64,000 nucleotides of DNA from Viridibacillus soli (GCF_016612995.1 NZ_JAEOAH010000017.1:62001-126000); one strand, 5' to 3'. Shown: positions 48,860 to 57,561, numbered from the stretch's first letter. Numbers and translations are program-made. Notes: a model not told the origin generated them from the letters alone.

Positions 48860-49549
48860 ATGAAAGATTGGACTTTATTTGAAAAATTATGGTTAACCAG
48901 CTTTACCCTTATTAATATTTATCTATTTTTTGCTTGGGATGATACTCTATTAGGGTTAATCAGTTCAATTACAGGAATGCTTTGTGTTGTATTAGTAGCA
49001 AAAGGGAAGATGTCAAACTACTATTTCGGTATGATTCAAACATCTACATATGCTTATATTTCGTATACATATGGATTGTATGGAGAGGCCATGTTAAATG
49101 GGCTATTTTACTTTCCTATTCAATTTATCGGACTTTATATGTGGAACAAACATAAAGTAAAAGATGATGTTATTGGAGAAGATGTTGAAGTAAAACGTTT
49201 AACTAAAAAGGGATGGATTACGGTTATTACAATTAGTATCGTAGCTTCTCTGATTTACGCAGAATTGTTGTCATTAATTAATGCGCAACAAGTTCGGATT
49301 GACTCCATGGCTGTAGTATTATCGATTATTGCACAGTTCCTAATGATCAAGCGCTATGCTGAGCAATGGATTATGTGGATTGTCGTCAATGCTTTATCTG
49401 TAGTGCTGTGGGTTGTTACATTAACACAATCAGGCGGGAATGATTGGAGTATGCTTGTCATGTGGATCGCCTTCCTCTTCAACTCGGTCTTTGGCTACTA
49501 TAACTGGATTAAAATGTCGAAGGGGCAACAGCTTTCAGAAGTAAAATAA
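48860..49549 (+). CDS. pnuC: Nicotinamide riboside transporter PnuC family
   Basis: The 229-residue membrane protein has about seven helices and the PnuC pattern (GKMSNYYFGMIQTSTYAYIS, FYFPIQFIGLYMW, WIMWIVVNALSVVLW). PnuC proteins carry nicotinamide riboside or another vitamin by facilitated diffusion. GGAGG lies 6 nt from the ATG at 48860. No riboswitch that would name the vitamin is visible upstream, and the gene stands alone. Confidence 0.88.
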   Translation: MKDWTLFEKLWLTSFTLINIYLFFAWDDTLLGLISSITGMLCVVLVAKGKMSNYYFGMIQTSTYAYISYTYGLYGEAMLNGLFYFPIQFIGLYMWNKHKVKDDVIGEDVEVKRLTKKGWITVITISIVASLIYAELLSLINAQQVRIDSMAVVLSIIAQFLMIKRYAEQWIMWIVVNALSVVLWVVTLTQSGGNDWSMLVMWIAFLFNSVFGYYNWIKMSKGQQLSEVK

Positions 49550-49553
49550 ATTG

Positions 49554-49591
49554 TAAAAGTGAGCTCTATATTTAAAAGAGCTCACTTTTTT
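49554..49591 (+). terminator. Terminator of pnuC
   Basis: AAAAGTGAGCTCT pairs with AGAGCTCACTTTT, with T-runs on both strands, between convergent genes. Confidence 0.88.
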
Positions 49592-49632
49592 AGTGTGCAT
49601 TTTTAATCGAAAAACGTTTTATTTTTAAAATA

Positions 49633-50394
49633 TCACGCATAACGCACGTTGAATTCTGCTATTTTCTCAATAATCTGTTGTTCAACATTAAAATCATTTG
49701 AAATAGTCTCATCAGAATAAGGTGCAAGCATATCATGATGACCGATCATGACGGCATGATGGGCGTGCTTGAACATAGAGATATCATTCGTATCATTACC
49801 AAATGCGATATAGCTACCTTGAGGAATACATAGTTGCTTCAAAGCGCTCCATTTATGAATACCTGTTGGGCTAATGTCTAGAACCCCTTCATCCTTGTGT
49901 AAATGAATAATAATATCTAGCGGCTTCAATTCTTCATAAAGTGCATCCATATTATACGAAGTTAAAATGAGTACTTTGACGATAGAGTTTAGTCTTTCTA
50001 GTGGCTTCTTCTCTGCCAAATTATGAGGATTGAGATTGTTTAAAATCGGGTGATCTGCAGGGCCTGTGTAGGCATAATCCCAGTCTCCATCAATTAAATA
50101 TGTAGCGCGGTATTTTTCTAATATTGCTTTTAGCTGTACTAATATCATGAAGCTAAACTCCGCTACCTGTTTAATATTCCCATTCTGACAAATAAGTGAA
50201 CCGTTGCCACCAACCATTTTGTAGCCGTGAAATCTTTTATCTAGCACTGGCAATAAATCACGAATTGGACGTGCGGAAGCAAAGACGACTTCATGGCCGC
50301 TTGCTGTTAGCTGCTCCAAGCTTTGTAAAATGGGTTCTGTGACTGGTTGGCCTTTAAAGCAAATCGTACCATCCAAATCGAAAACAAAATACAT
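49633..50394 (-). CDS. HAD-superfamily hydrolase, Cof-like
   Basis: The 253-residue protein has the HAD motif I FDLDGTICF, an FASARP motif II, a lysine-containing cap, and the C-terminal GNDTNDISMF motif. It belongs to the IIB cap class of sugar or nucleotide phosphatases. The substrate is unknown. The start is ATG at 50394 or GTG three codons upstream; neither has a strong ribosome binding site. It follows the ybaK-like gene. Confidence 0.85.
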   Translation of the reverse strand: MYFVFDLDGTICFKGQPVTEPILQSLEQLTASGHEVVFASARPIRDLLPVLDKRFHGYKMVGGNGSLICQNGNIKQVAEFSFMILVQLKAILEKYRATYLIDGDWDYAYTGPADHPILNNLNPHNLAEKKPLERLNSIVKVLILTSYNMDALYEELKPLDIIIHLHKDEGVLDISPTGIHKWSALKQLCIPQGSYIAFGNDTNDISMFKHAHHAVMIGHHDMLAPYSDETISNDFNVEQQIIEKIAEFNVRYA

Positions 50395-50439
50395 GTGTGA
50401 CACTTCTTTCTCTGAGGGTTCGTGAGTTTTGTCCTCTTG

Positions 50440-50907
50440 TTATTTTACTGCGACAATTTTGCCGTCTGTGAGCTGTACGAGCTCATCTGCTGTCAGTTGA
50501 AACACAGCTTTTGGATGACCCGCCGCTGCCCAAATTGTATCATGTTGAAAAAGATCTTCATCAATCAACGTAACAATTTCCGATGTATGTCCAATTGGCG
50601 CAACTCCGCCGATGACAAAGCCTGTATGCTCACGTACGAAATCTGCATCCGCCTTACCGAGCTTGTCTTCTACAACTTTGGCAATTAGCTTCTCATTTAT
50701 ACGATTACTACCACTTGCAACAACTAAAAGTGGCGCATTAGTATTTTTCATACGAAAAATGATTGATTTTGCAATTTGGGCAACAGTACAGCCAATAGCA
50801 TCTGCCGCTTCTTGGGCAGTGCGCGTGCTATCTGGTAACTCTACTACTTGATTTTCAAAACCTAATGATTGTAATGTCGTTTGAATTGCAAGTGCGCTTT
50901 CTTTCAT
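50440..50907 (-). CDS. YbaK/EbsC-type aminoacyl-tRNA deacylase
   Basis: The 155-residue protein is a single YbaK/ProRS-INS-like domain that removes wrongly attached amino acids from tRNA. It shows IAKSIIFRM, the SGSNRINEKL lysine region and a GGVAPIGH motif. Substrate (Cys-tRNA-Pro or other) is not decided by sequence. The ATG at 50907 has AGGAG 9 nt upstream; the one three codons earlier is too close to that site. Confidence 0.88.
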   Translation of the reverse strand: MKESALAIQTTLQSLGFENQVVELPDSTRTAQEAADAIGCTVAQIAKSIIFRMKNTNAPLLVVASGSNRINEKLIAKVVEDKLGKADADFVREHTGFVIGGVAPIGHTSEIVTLIDEDLFQHDTIWAAAGHPKAVFQLTADELVQLTDGKIVAVK

Positions 50908-51004
50908 TGAATACATCTCCTAAAATAGATATTTTTTTCATTATACATGAATTACCGGTCTTATTTTCATAATAGTGCATATATTTTAAAGAGGAGGTTT
51001 TACG

Positions 51005-51424
51005 ATGCCTGTCGTACAATCGACGGAAAAGCAATTAGAATTACTAGCAAGATTAATGCGAGCTGAGGCAGAAGGTGACGGTGAACTTGGCATGCTGATG
51101 GTTGGCAATGTTGGGGTAAACCGGGTAATTGCTAGCTGCCTTGACTTCAATGATATTCGAACACTTGAGCAAATGGTTTTTCAACGACCAGGTGGGTTTG
51201 AAGCAACGATTAAGGGTTATTTTTATCAACGGGCACGTGAACAAGATAAACGTTTAGCACGCAGAGTGATTAATGGCGAAAGATTTCACCCAGCTTCGCG
51301 CTCGCTATGGTTTTTCATGCCTGAAGGTGCTTGTCCTGCACAGTGGTATGGTCAGTGGAATACAGGACGCTTTAAATCGCATTGTTTCTTCTCTCCAACA
51401 GAAAGTGACTGTCCACAAATTTAA
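51005..51424 (+). CDS. cwlJ: Spore cortex-lytic enzyme CwlJ
   Basis: Germination hydrolase that breaks down cortex peptidoglycan, active in the spore coat layer. The 139-residue protein is a single Hydrolase_2 (SleB-like) domain with LARLMRAEAEGDG (catalytic glutamate) and ASRSLWFF. There is no signal peptide, as expected for a mother-cell product. GAGGAGG precedes the ATG. gerQ follows by 20 bp, and GerQ is needed for CwlJ localisation. Confidence 0.94.
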   Translation: MPVVQSTEKQLELLARLMRAEAEGDGELGMLMVGNVGVNRVIASCLDFNDIRTLEQMVFQRPGGFEATIKGYFYQRAREQDKRLARRVINGERFHPASRSLWFFMPEGACPAQWYGQWNTGRFKSHCFFSPTESDCPQI

Positions 51425-51444
51425 CTGTTAGAAAGGATGAATGA

Positions 51445-51789
51445 ATGGTCCAGTACTATTGGACACCGAACTACCAACAAATGACTCCTCCCCAGATGAC
51501 AATTCCGAGTGGTAGACCACCGGGTGGTCTACCACGAGAGGAATCTTATATCGAAAATATTTTGCGATTAAATCGTGGGAAGCCGGGGAATTTTCACTTT
51601 TCGTTTGAGCATAAAGTAAATGGTGGCGAAAACACGCTTAATGTACGCGGTGTCGTGGAGGCGGCTGGGCGCGATCATGTCATTTTAAGTGATCTCAGAA
51701 CGAATCACCGATTTCTCTTCCCGATGATTTACTTTGATTATGCTGAATTTGACGAACCGTTAAATTACTTTGATCAAAATCGACCTTAA
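51445..51789 (+). CDS. gerQ: Spore coat protein GerQ, short form
   Basis: Coat protein required for CwlJ function. The C-terminal two thirds (PREESYIENILRLNRGK to DYAEFDEPLNYFDQNRP) is clearly GerQ. At 114 residues it is much shorter than B. subtilis GerQ (181). The N-terminal extension is only about 30 residues (Gln, Pro and Tyr rich), and the first lysine is at about residue 45. In B. subtilis lysines near the N-terminus are cross-linked by transglutaminase Tgl. Confidence 0.93.
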   Translation: MVQYYWTPNYQQMTPPQMTIPSGRPPGGLPREESYIENILRLNRGKPGNFHFSFEHKVNGGENTLNVRGVVEAAGRDHVILSDLRTNHRFLFPMIYFDYAEFDEPLNYFDQNRP

Positions 51790-51797
51790 TAAATGAT

Positions 51798-51827
51798 AAA
51801 ACCCTTCCATTTTAGTGGAAGGGTTTT
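51798..51827. terminator. Bidirectional terminator after gerQ
   Basis: AAAACCCTTCCA and TGGAAGGGTTTT form a perfect stem between gerQ and the convergent membrane-protein gene. Confidence 0.9.
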
Positions 51828-51832
51828 ATCGT

Positions 51833-52894
51833 TTACTTTTCAACTTGCAAATGTTGTTGAAGGGCTTGTTTAAAAGTTGCTGGGTCATCTAAACGAATCG
51901 CAACACGTGAATATTGCTTTTTAAACCCTAACAAAATAGATGCTGTACAAGGTTTTTTCAGTTCTAAAATGACATGTGGGTGCACGACTTCAAAATCTCT
52001 TGCAACGAATTCAATCGCTGTTTTAGAATCAAGCTTTTTTTCAAGCTCTTCTTGATCTATCGTAATTGATTCAATGTCATCTATCGAAAGCTCCATCTGC
52101 TTTGCTAAGCCTAAAGATAAATATAGTTTCTGTTCTTTCAGACGTACTGGATTCAAACGTACTGCCTGGATATCTCCAAGGAAAAAGATAACGGTGTACA
52201 CATTCAAAACCAGTAAGATAATTGACAGTACCATTGATTTTTCGTGGAGCCACCAGTGGATACCGATTGTTTCGATCACGATAGCATGTATAAGCATAAT
52301 TTGAAATGCGAGTAGACTGGATTTTTTATGTAAAGTAAAGGTGTTGGATGCTACTGGAATAGGCTTTTTCCATGAAGCAAAGGCGTAGTAATACATAAGT
52401 AAATCAGAAACAATCATCTGCACGATTCGTTTCTTAGATACTTTTTGTTGTACCGCCTTTGGGAAGGCAAATAATAAGTCTTCATCATACGTACGTACTT
52501 CTCGCATGACCGCTGGCATAAGTATGAAAAGTAAACCTATCAAACTCAACTCCAATAAAACTACGGAGCCTTCAATAGCAAATCCTACATAAGAGAATGC
52601 TACAAATGGTTCAAGATGATGCGCTGGAATTAATAACTTTGCGAAAATCAATCCACCAGCCATCAGCATAATAAAGCGCTTTATAGTAAATTTGTTTTTT
52701 CGATCAATTGCGAGGATTAATAACGGTATAACAATTGCTAAATCTAAAAGACTTCCAAGAATAACAGCTTTAGTCTCCTCTTGCAAAATAATTCCCGACA
52801 ATGGCGTGCGATATAATGCAAAGTTCGTAGAAAGGACAAGTACAAGTAACGCCATCCAAATATAGCTTTTCAAATCTCTTTCTGTTGCTACCAT
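51833..52894 (-). CDS. Multi-pass membrane protein, unknown
   Basis: The 353-residue protein has about eight hydrophobic segments in residues 12-250, with a cytoplasmic stretch YDEDLLFAFPKAVQQK in the middle. A soluble C-terminal part from about 255 (beta-rich, with SIDDIESITIDQEEL and a closing helix) resembles a PH-like domain. I do not recognise the family. GAGGTGATGAA precedes the ATG. It is single, between the gerQ terminator and the DUF423 gene. Confidence 0.75.
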   Translation of the reverse strand: MVATERDLKSYIWMALLVLVLSTNFALYRTPLSGIILQEETKAVILGSLLDLAIVIPLLILAIDRKNKFTIKRFIMLMAGGLIFAKLLIPAHHLEPFVAFSYVGFAIEGSVVLLELSLIGLLFILMPAVMREVRTYDEDLLFAFPKAVQQKVSKKRIVQMIVSDLLMYYYAFASWKKPIPVASNTFTLHKKSSLLAFQIMLIHAIVIETIGIHWWLHEKSMVLSIILLVLNVYTVIFFLGDIQAVRLNPVRLKEQKLYLSLGLAKQMELSIDDIESITIDQEELEKKLDSKTAIEFVARDFEVVHPHVILELKKPCTASILLGFKKQYSRVAIRLDDPATFKQALQQHLQVEK

Positions 52895-52961
52895 TTCATC
52901 ACCTCTTTTTTATTTTACAAAAAAAGAAAACATATACTTTCAAAAACATATCAACCTTTAC

Positions 52962-52999
52962 TAAAAAATCCTACCCGGTAAACAAGTAGGATTTCTTTT
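52962..52999 (-). terminator. Terminator of the DUF423 gene
   Basis: AAATCCTAC pairs with GTAGGATTT and is followed by a T-run on the minus strand. Confidence 0.8.
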
Positions 53000-53003
53000 A
53001 AAA

Positions 53004-53381
53004 CTAAGCAAGTTTAAGTGCTGCAAGAATAACCATAACCCAAGCAGCTAAGAATAACACGCCACCAATTGGTGTAATAGCTCCTAAAACGCCGACACCT
53101 GTTAAGCATAAAACGTATAAGCTTCCTGCAAAAAATACGATACCCGCAAGCATTAAATAACCAGCGCGGGATAATTGAGCAACAGGTCCGATTAATGAGG
53201 AGCTCATTAATATACCAATTGCGATTAAACCTATTGCATGGAACATTTGATATTGTACAGCTGTATCCCATACTGTTGCATAGTGATCTGATAATTTCTC
53301 CTTAAGTGCATGCGCACCAAATGCGCCTAATGCAACTGCCAAAAATGCGTTTACCGCACCTGAAATAATGAAGAATTTCAT
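53004..53381 (-). CDS. ywdK: DUF423 family membrane protein
   Basis: The 125-residue protein has four membrane helices and the DUF423 signature GAFGAHALKEKL near the N-terminus and QYQMFHAIGL in the second helix. Function is unknown; the family is widespread. It matches ywdK of B. subtilis in position and length. The start is ATG at 53381, directly after AAAGGG. Confidence 0.87.
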   Translation of the reverse strand: MKFFIISGAVNAFLAVALGAFGAHALKEKLSDHYATVWDTAVQYQMFHAIGLIAIGILMSSSLIGPVAQLSRAGYLMLAGIVFFAGSLYVLCLTGVGVLGAITPIGGVLFLAAWVMVILAALKLA

Positions 53382-53402
53382 ATCCCTTTGACACATCCTT
53401 TT

Positions 53403-53711
53403 CTAAAAATCAAAAATTGAGTCACCGTTAGCGTCCTCTTCTTCAAGCTTATTAGTAGTCAAGGAAGACGGCATTTGTGTTAGCATCAGCGGTTGTTGTG
53501 AATCAGTACTTTGAATCTGTAATGCCTCGTTCATTGGCTTACCAAGCGATTTCGACGGCGCCGTGGCAAACCCTGCTGATTTAGCTAGCACCACATCACA
53601 TAATGCGCGAACCGCAGAAAGTGCTTCACGAATCTCCTGCTCATTTTGTGCTTGCTTAGCCTGCACCATATGCTTGTCAATTTCAGCAACAATCATTTCA
53701 TGCGAAATCAT
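53403..53711 (-). CDS. ywdI: YwdI family protein (DUF5327)
   Basis: The 102-residue protein has an N-terminal helical coiled stretch (about 1-45), a variable middle, and the conserved acidic end EEEDANGDSIFDF typical of the family. Function is unknown. Its ATG overlaps the stop of the 58-residue Cys-rich gene (ATGA), so the two are coupled. Confidence 0.82.
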   Translation of the reverse strand: MISHEMIVAEIDKHMVQAKQAQNEQEIREALSAVRALCDVVLAKSAGFATAPSKSLGKPMNEALQIQSTDSQQPLMLTQMPSSLTTNKLEEEDANGDSIFDF

Positions 53712-53884
53712 TTGGCGGTTCCTCCCTGTTTCGGTTCAAATCTCAAACAATCAAGACCTGACGACTTCTTTACAATTACGGACGGTAGCTCCCTACTTTT
53801 GAATTGATATGCGCGACACCCTCTTGGACTCCGTTGATCCCAAGTAACAAAGAAATGCCTACATTTAAAACAACTCTCTTGCAT
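53708..53884 (-). CDS. Small four-cysteine protein
   Basis: The 58-residue protein has CFKC near the start, a GCRAY cysteine in the middle and LDC near the end, so four cysteines can hold one zinc. Related short proteins with CxxCxxFxxTWD are often found beside ung and have sometimes been labelled uracil-DNA glycosylase in error. GGGGGAG precedes the ATG at 53884. Function is unknown. Confidence 0.7.
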   Translation of the reverse strand: MQESCFKCRHFFVTWDQRSPRGCRAYQFKSRELPSVIVKKSSGLDCLRFEPKQGGTAK

Positions 53885-53987
53885 GACGCTCCCCCTCTTC
53901 ATACTTCACTTTACCATGATTATAACAAACCATAAAGTGACGGGTTTTTGACTTTAATGCAGAGGCCGTCCGGTTAGCTGCGATGAC

Positions 53988-54428
53988 TGGGTGCTCTTTC
54001 TTCTATGACTCAGCTCAGCTGGGATGACTCAGACTCCTTCTTCTATGACTCAGCTCAGCTTTTATGACTCAGGCTTCTTCTTCTATGACTCAGGGCTCAG
54101 CTTTTATGACTCGCTCCTTCTTCTATGACGCCCAGCTCAGCTTTTATGACTCTCGCTCCTTCTTCTATGACTCAGCGCTCAGCTTTTATGACTCGCTCCT
54201 TCTTCTATGACGCCCAGCTCAGCTTTTATGACTCTCGCTCCTTCTTCTATGACTCAGCGCTCAGCTTTTATGACTCGCTCCTTCTTCTATGACTCAGCTC
54301 AGCTTTTATACCTCAGGCTCCTTCTTCTATGACTCAGGGCTCAGCTTTTATGACTCGCTCCTTCTTCTATGACTCAGAGCTCAGCTGGGATGACTCAGGC
54401 TCCTTCTTCTATGACTCAGCTCAGCCGT
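53988..54428. repeat. TATGACTC octamer array, about 22 sites
   Basis: About eleven units of roughly 40 bp, each with two octamers (mostly TATGACTC, also GATGACTC or TATGACGC), separated by CT-rich segments CTCCTTCTTC and CAGCTCAGCTTT. The spacing between neighbours is 19 or 21 bp throughout the part I counted. It fills the gap between the ung terminator and the Cys-rich gene. The octamer and the spacing are shared with 14532-14850. Confidence 0.92.
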
Positions 54429-54462
54429 TATTTACGCTCAAAAACCGATATCTCTCCAAACC

Positions 54463-54493
54463 AAAAGACCGCTCTTCTTTCAAAAGAGCGGTC
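54463..54493 (-). terminator. Terminator of ung
   Basis: GACCGCTCTT pairs with AAGAGCGGTC, followed by TTTTGG on the minus strand, 10 bp past the stop. Confidence 0.7.
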
Positions 54494-54503
54494 TCTCAAA
54501 TCA

Positions 54504-55181
54504 TTACTTCGTCAAATCAAAATCAATTGGTGCTACTCCCCACTCTTTAAGCTGCGTGTTGATTTTAGAGTAAGGCTTGCTACCAAAAAAACCGCGATAT
54601 GAACTAAGTGGGCTTGGATGTGGTGCTTCTATAATGGCGTGGAGGTTCGTATCGATGAGACGTTTTTTCTGTTGTGCAGGTTTGCCCCAAAGTACGAATA
54701 TGACTGGTTGCTCGCGTTCTGATAATTTTTGAATGACCGTATCTGTGAACTGCTCCCAGCCTTGTTTTCTATGCGAATGGGCTTGTCCTTCGCGCACTGT
54801 TAAGACGGTGTTTAACATAAGCACGCCTTGCTCTGCCCATTTTGTTAGTGTACCGTCCTCTGGTATTGCGAAACCTAGGTCCGATTGCATTTCCTTCAGC
54901 ATATTTTGCAAACTTGGTGGATGCTTCACGCCACATTTCACGGAAAAGCTCATGCCATGCGCCTGGCCTGCTCCGTGATAAGGATCCTGGCCTAATATAA
55001 CCACTTTTACATTGGCATATGGCGTATGGCGGAAAGCACTCCACATATCATCCATTGGTGGATATATTGTCTCTGTTGCATATTCATGCTTTAAAAATTC
55101 ACGTAACTGTAAATAGTAGGGCTTTTCAAATTCGGCTTTTAGTACGTGTTCCCAATCATTATTGAAAATTTGCTTCGTCAT
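54504..55181 (-). CDS. ung: Uracil-DNA glycosylase
   Basis: Family 1 UDG (225 residues) that removes uracil from DNA to start base excision repair. It shows the water-activating motif GQDPYHGAGQAHG and the DNA-contact loop HPSPLSSYRGFFGSKP. It corresponds to ung next to ywdI/ywdK in B. subtilis. The DUF4230 gene ends 6 bp upstream of its start, so they may be co-transcribed. Confidence 0.96.
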   Translation of the reverse strand: MTKQIFNNDWEHVLKAEFEKPYYLQLREFLKHEYATETIYPPMDDMWSAFRHTPYANVKVVILGQDPYHGAGQAHGMSFSVKCGVKHPPSLQNMLKEMQSDLGFAIPEDGTLTKWAEQGVLMLNTVLTVREGQAHSHRKQGWEQFTDTVIQKLSEREQPVIFVLWGKPAQQKKRLIDTNLHAIIEAPHPSPLSSYRGFFGSKPYSKINTQLKEWGVAPIDFDLTK

Positions 55182-55187
55182 TAGTTT

Positions 55188-55934
55188 CTACTCCTTAAAT
55201 TCAACCTTTACTTTATAGCCAACAAGTGCAAACATGTCAGATACAGAGCTCTGGACATTTTTCTTTGCTGTATTTAATACGCCTTGAGTTGTTGCTTCTT
55301 CAAGAATTTGTTTTTTTGCTTCATTTGCAAGTTCATAGGCTTCACTAATATCGGCCTTTTCACGGAAAAGACCTTCATTTGAAAAGACTTGCACATTGTC
55401 AAAATCAATTGTCGGCTCTCCCAAAATTTTTGCTCCAGGCAATGTAATTGTCGCCGTTTTCTTTTCTTCATTTAGCTTAATATCTGCTTCTGTAATTGTA
55501 GAGAAATCGACTCCTGCTTTCACACCGCCGGGAATGACAACGAGTAAATCTCTTTTCGTACCAGGTAAATTCAAACCGATTTCTTGGCCGAAGATTTTAT
55601 TGTCAGAGCGTTCGATCATTACTTTTGTATGAGCCTCTGCTGTTGTCAGCTCATTTAAATTTTGAATACGTTCAACAATAGAACCTTTACTTTCTGTAAA
55701 AGTGCTGCCTTTAATTAAGCTCATTGTTGCAAACGGCAATATAAATGCAATTGCGAGCACAATTATCGTTGCCCATACGTACCACTGAGTAAAAAAATTA
55801 CGCATGTTACCTTTTTTCCTTAACTTTCTAAAATTCATCGGCTCTGTCGATTCAAGAATCGTTGCGCTTTGCTCTTCTAATTTTAATTCTTGTAATATCT
55901 TCTCTAGCTCTTGTATTTTTTTATTCGGAACCAT
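55188..55934 (-). CDS. DUF4230 family membrane-anchored protein
   Basis: The 248-residue protein has a short cytoplasmic N-terminus with a KKIQELEKILQELKLEE helix, a membrane segment (WYVWATIIVLAIAFILPFA, about 50-70) and an extracellular DUF4230 domain. That domain contains NELTTAEAHTKV, GKFxxxL-like LNLPGTKRDLLVVIPG and a helical end. Function is unknown. The start is ATG at 55934 with GAGGG upstream; the much longer frame to 56246 is unlikely and overlaps the divergent gene. Confidence 0.8.
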   Translation of the reverse strand: MVPNKKIQELEKILQELKLEEQSATILESTEPMNFRKLRKKGNMRNFFTQWYVWATIIVLAIAFILPFATMSLIKGSTFTESKGSIVERIQNLNELTTAEAHTKVMIERSDNKIFGQEIGLNLPGTKRDLLVVIPGGVKAGVDFSTITEADIKLNEEKKTATITLPGAKILGEPTIDFDNVQVFSNEGLFREKADISEAYELANEAKKQILEEATTQGVLNTAKKNVQSSVSDMFALVGYKVKVEFKE

Positions 55935-56125
55935 CCTCATCCCTCTTTCTATATAATCTAAAAAGGAATTAACTATTCCCAAAAATCTAATTCGACATAA
56001 TTCTACTATGTTCTTACCTATTATGGAAGTTTCTACACTTTTAATAAAGCCAATTGGATTTAGTGGATACAGGCAATTTAGTTTAATATGATATTCGAGT
56101 ACTATAGTGGAAAGGAGTTGGTGAA

Positions 56126-56389
56126 ATGGCTGATTTTCAGTGGCGAGAAAAGGTGAAAAAGATTGCGAATACAGCGGAAAGTGGACAACATGTTCCGGAG
56201 CAGGCAAAATCATTTGGCATCGGTTGTTTCTATGTATTTTTTGCATTAATTATTTTACTTTTACTATTTTTAGCAATTGGTTTTATTCAAAAAGAGCATT
56301 ACATAGTTGCTTGTATTGTGGGAATCCTTTGTATTAGTGGAATTATTGTCGTGCGAAGAATTATTAGTGCTGATCAATTACCAAAATAG
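56126..56389 (+). CDS. Small two-helix membrane protein
   Basis: The 87-residue protein has a charged N-terminus (FQWREKVKKIANTAE), two membrane segments (about 32-53 and 60-76) and a short basic tail. GAAAGGAG lies upstream of the ATG. No known family recognised. It is divergent from the DUF4230 gene and upstream of pdxK. Confidence 0.7.
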   Translation: MADFQWREKVKKIANTAESGQHVPEQAKSFGIGCFYVFFALIILLLLFLAIGFIQKEHYIVACIVGILCISGIIVVRRIISADQLPK

Positions 56390-56534
56390 CCTTATAAACT
56401 GACCATATCAAAAAGATGTTTTTTGACCATTTCATTCTAACCAGTTATTTCGTTATAATAGAAATATTCCATTACATTTTTCATTTTCAGAAAGTTTAAT
56501 TAAATATATTTTTTTACTAAAGGAGTCTTTTTCA

Positions 56535-57368
56535 ATGTCACTAAAAAAAACGTTAACAATTGCCGGTACTGACGCTTCTGGCGGTGCGGGTTTACAAGCT
56601 GATTTAAAAACTTTTCAAGAGCACGGCACTTACGGTATGTGTGCAGTGACTGTTGTCGCTACAATGGATCCAGATAACAACTGGTCTCATGGCGTATATA
56701 CTTTACCAATCGATGTGCTGCAAGCTCAATTAAAAACGACTTTATCAACAGGCATTGACGCTTTAAAAACAGGTATGATTTCAACTGCAGAAGCTATTCA
56801 GGTGACTGGTGAAGCGATTGCAAAATCTGGTACAACAAATGTTGTCATCGACCCTGTGATGGTTTGTAAAGGTGAAGATGAAGTGTTGAATCCAGGAAAC
56901 GTAGATGCTATGATCAAATACCTTCTACCACATGCACTTGTTACAACTCCGAACCTTTTCGAAGCTGGACAACTTGCTGGTACAGGTACACCAAAATCTA
57001 TCGAAGAAATGAAAGTCGCTGCACAAAAAATCCATGCACTTGGCGCTAAAAATGTAGTCATTAAAGGCGGTAAAGCGTTGCAACATGAAAAAGCTGTTGA
57101 CCTATTCTCAGATGGCGAAAAATTTATCCTGCTTGAAGCTGATAAAGTGGATACTACTTATAACCACGGTGCTGGTTGTACTTTCGCAGCTGCTGTAACA
57201 GCTAATCTTGCAAACGGTCTAACTGTTAAAGAAGCTGTTTTCGAAGCAAAAGAATTCGTTGCTGCTGCAATTGAACACGGTTGGAAACTAAACCAATTCG
57301 TAGGTCCTGTTATGCACGGTGCAAAAGGCGTTTACGGTGCTCCTACAATCACTTCTACTGAAGTTTAA
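56535..57368 (+). CDS. pdxK: Pyridoxine kinase (ThiD-like)
   Basis: Ribokinase-fold kinase of 277 residues that phosphorylates pyridoxal/pyridoxine or hydroxymethylpyrimidine. Motifs are AGTDASGGAGLQADLKTF, VIDPVMVCKG and the anion hole NHGAGCTFAAAV. It is closer to B. subtilis YwdB/PdxK than to ThiD by the CKG and GAGC cysteines and synteny. The ATG has AAAGGAG upstream. Substrate assignment rests on similarity. Confidence 0.88.
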   Translation: MSLKKTLTIAGTDASGGAGLQADLKTFQEHGTYGMCAVTVVATMDPDNNWSHGVYTLPIDVLQAQLKTTLSTGIDALKTGMISTAEAIQVTGEAIAKSGTTNVVIDPVMVCKGEDEVLNPGNVDAMIKYLLPHALVTTPNLFEAGQLAGTGTPKSIEEMKVAAQKIHALGAKNVVIKGGKALQHEKAVDLFSDGEKFILLEADKVDTTYNHGAGCTFAAAVTANLANGLTVKEAVFEAKEFVAAAIEHGWKLNQFVGPVMHGAKGVYGAPTITSTEV

Positions 57369-57382
57369 TATTCAGCAACATA

Positions 57383-57416
57383 ACCTTCGTAATTTACTCA
57401 TTGCGGAGGTTTTTTT
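57383..57416 (+). terminator. Terminator of pdxK
   Basis: ACCTTCG pairs with CGGAGGT (one mismatch) and is followed by a T-run. Confidence 0.75.
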
Positions 57417-57561
57417 GAAGGAAATTGACTGAATTCTAACGATGTCTACAAATTTATGTTGGGACAACAGTTCTTTATGCAGAAAACACATTACTTTTTG
57501 TATAAACAGGCTGTCCATATTAAACAAACCACCTTTAATACATTCATACTCTTTTAAACAC

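Noticed and set aside
50959-50985. Sigma-E promoter for cwlJ (TCTTATT, then CATATATT)
   Set aside because: Spacing is 2-3 bp short and the start would fall on the ribosome binding site. B. subtilis cwlJ is sigma-E dependent, but this match is too weak to annotate.
53988-54428. CRISPR array
   Set aside because: The short octamer repeats at 19/21 bp with related, not unique, sequence between copies. No 24-40 bp repeat, no spacers, and no cas genes nearby.
55935-56246. N-terminal extension of the DUF4230 protein
   Set aside because: No family similarity, no membrane or signal logic, overlap with the divergent gene at 56126, and a good ribosome binding site for the internal start at 55934.
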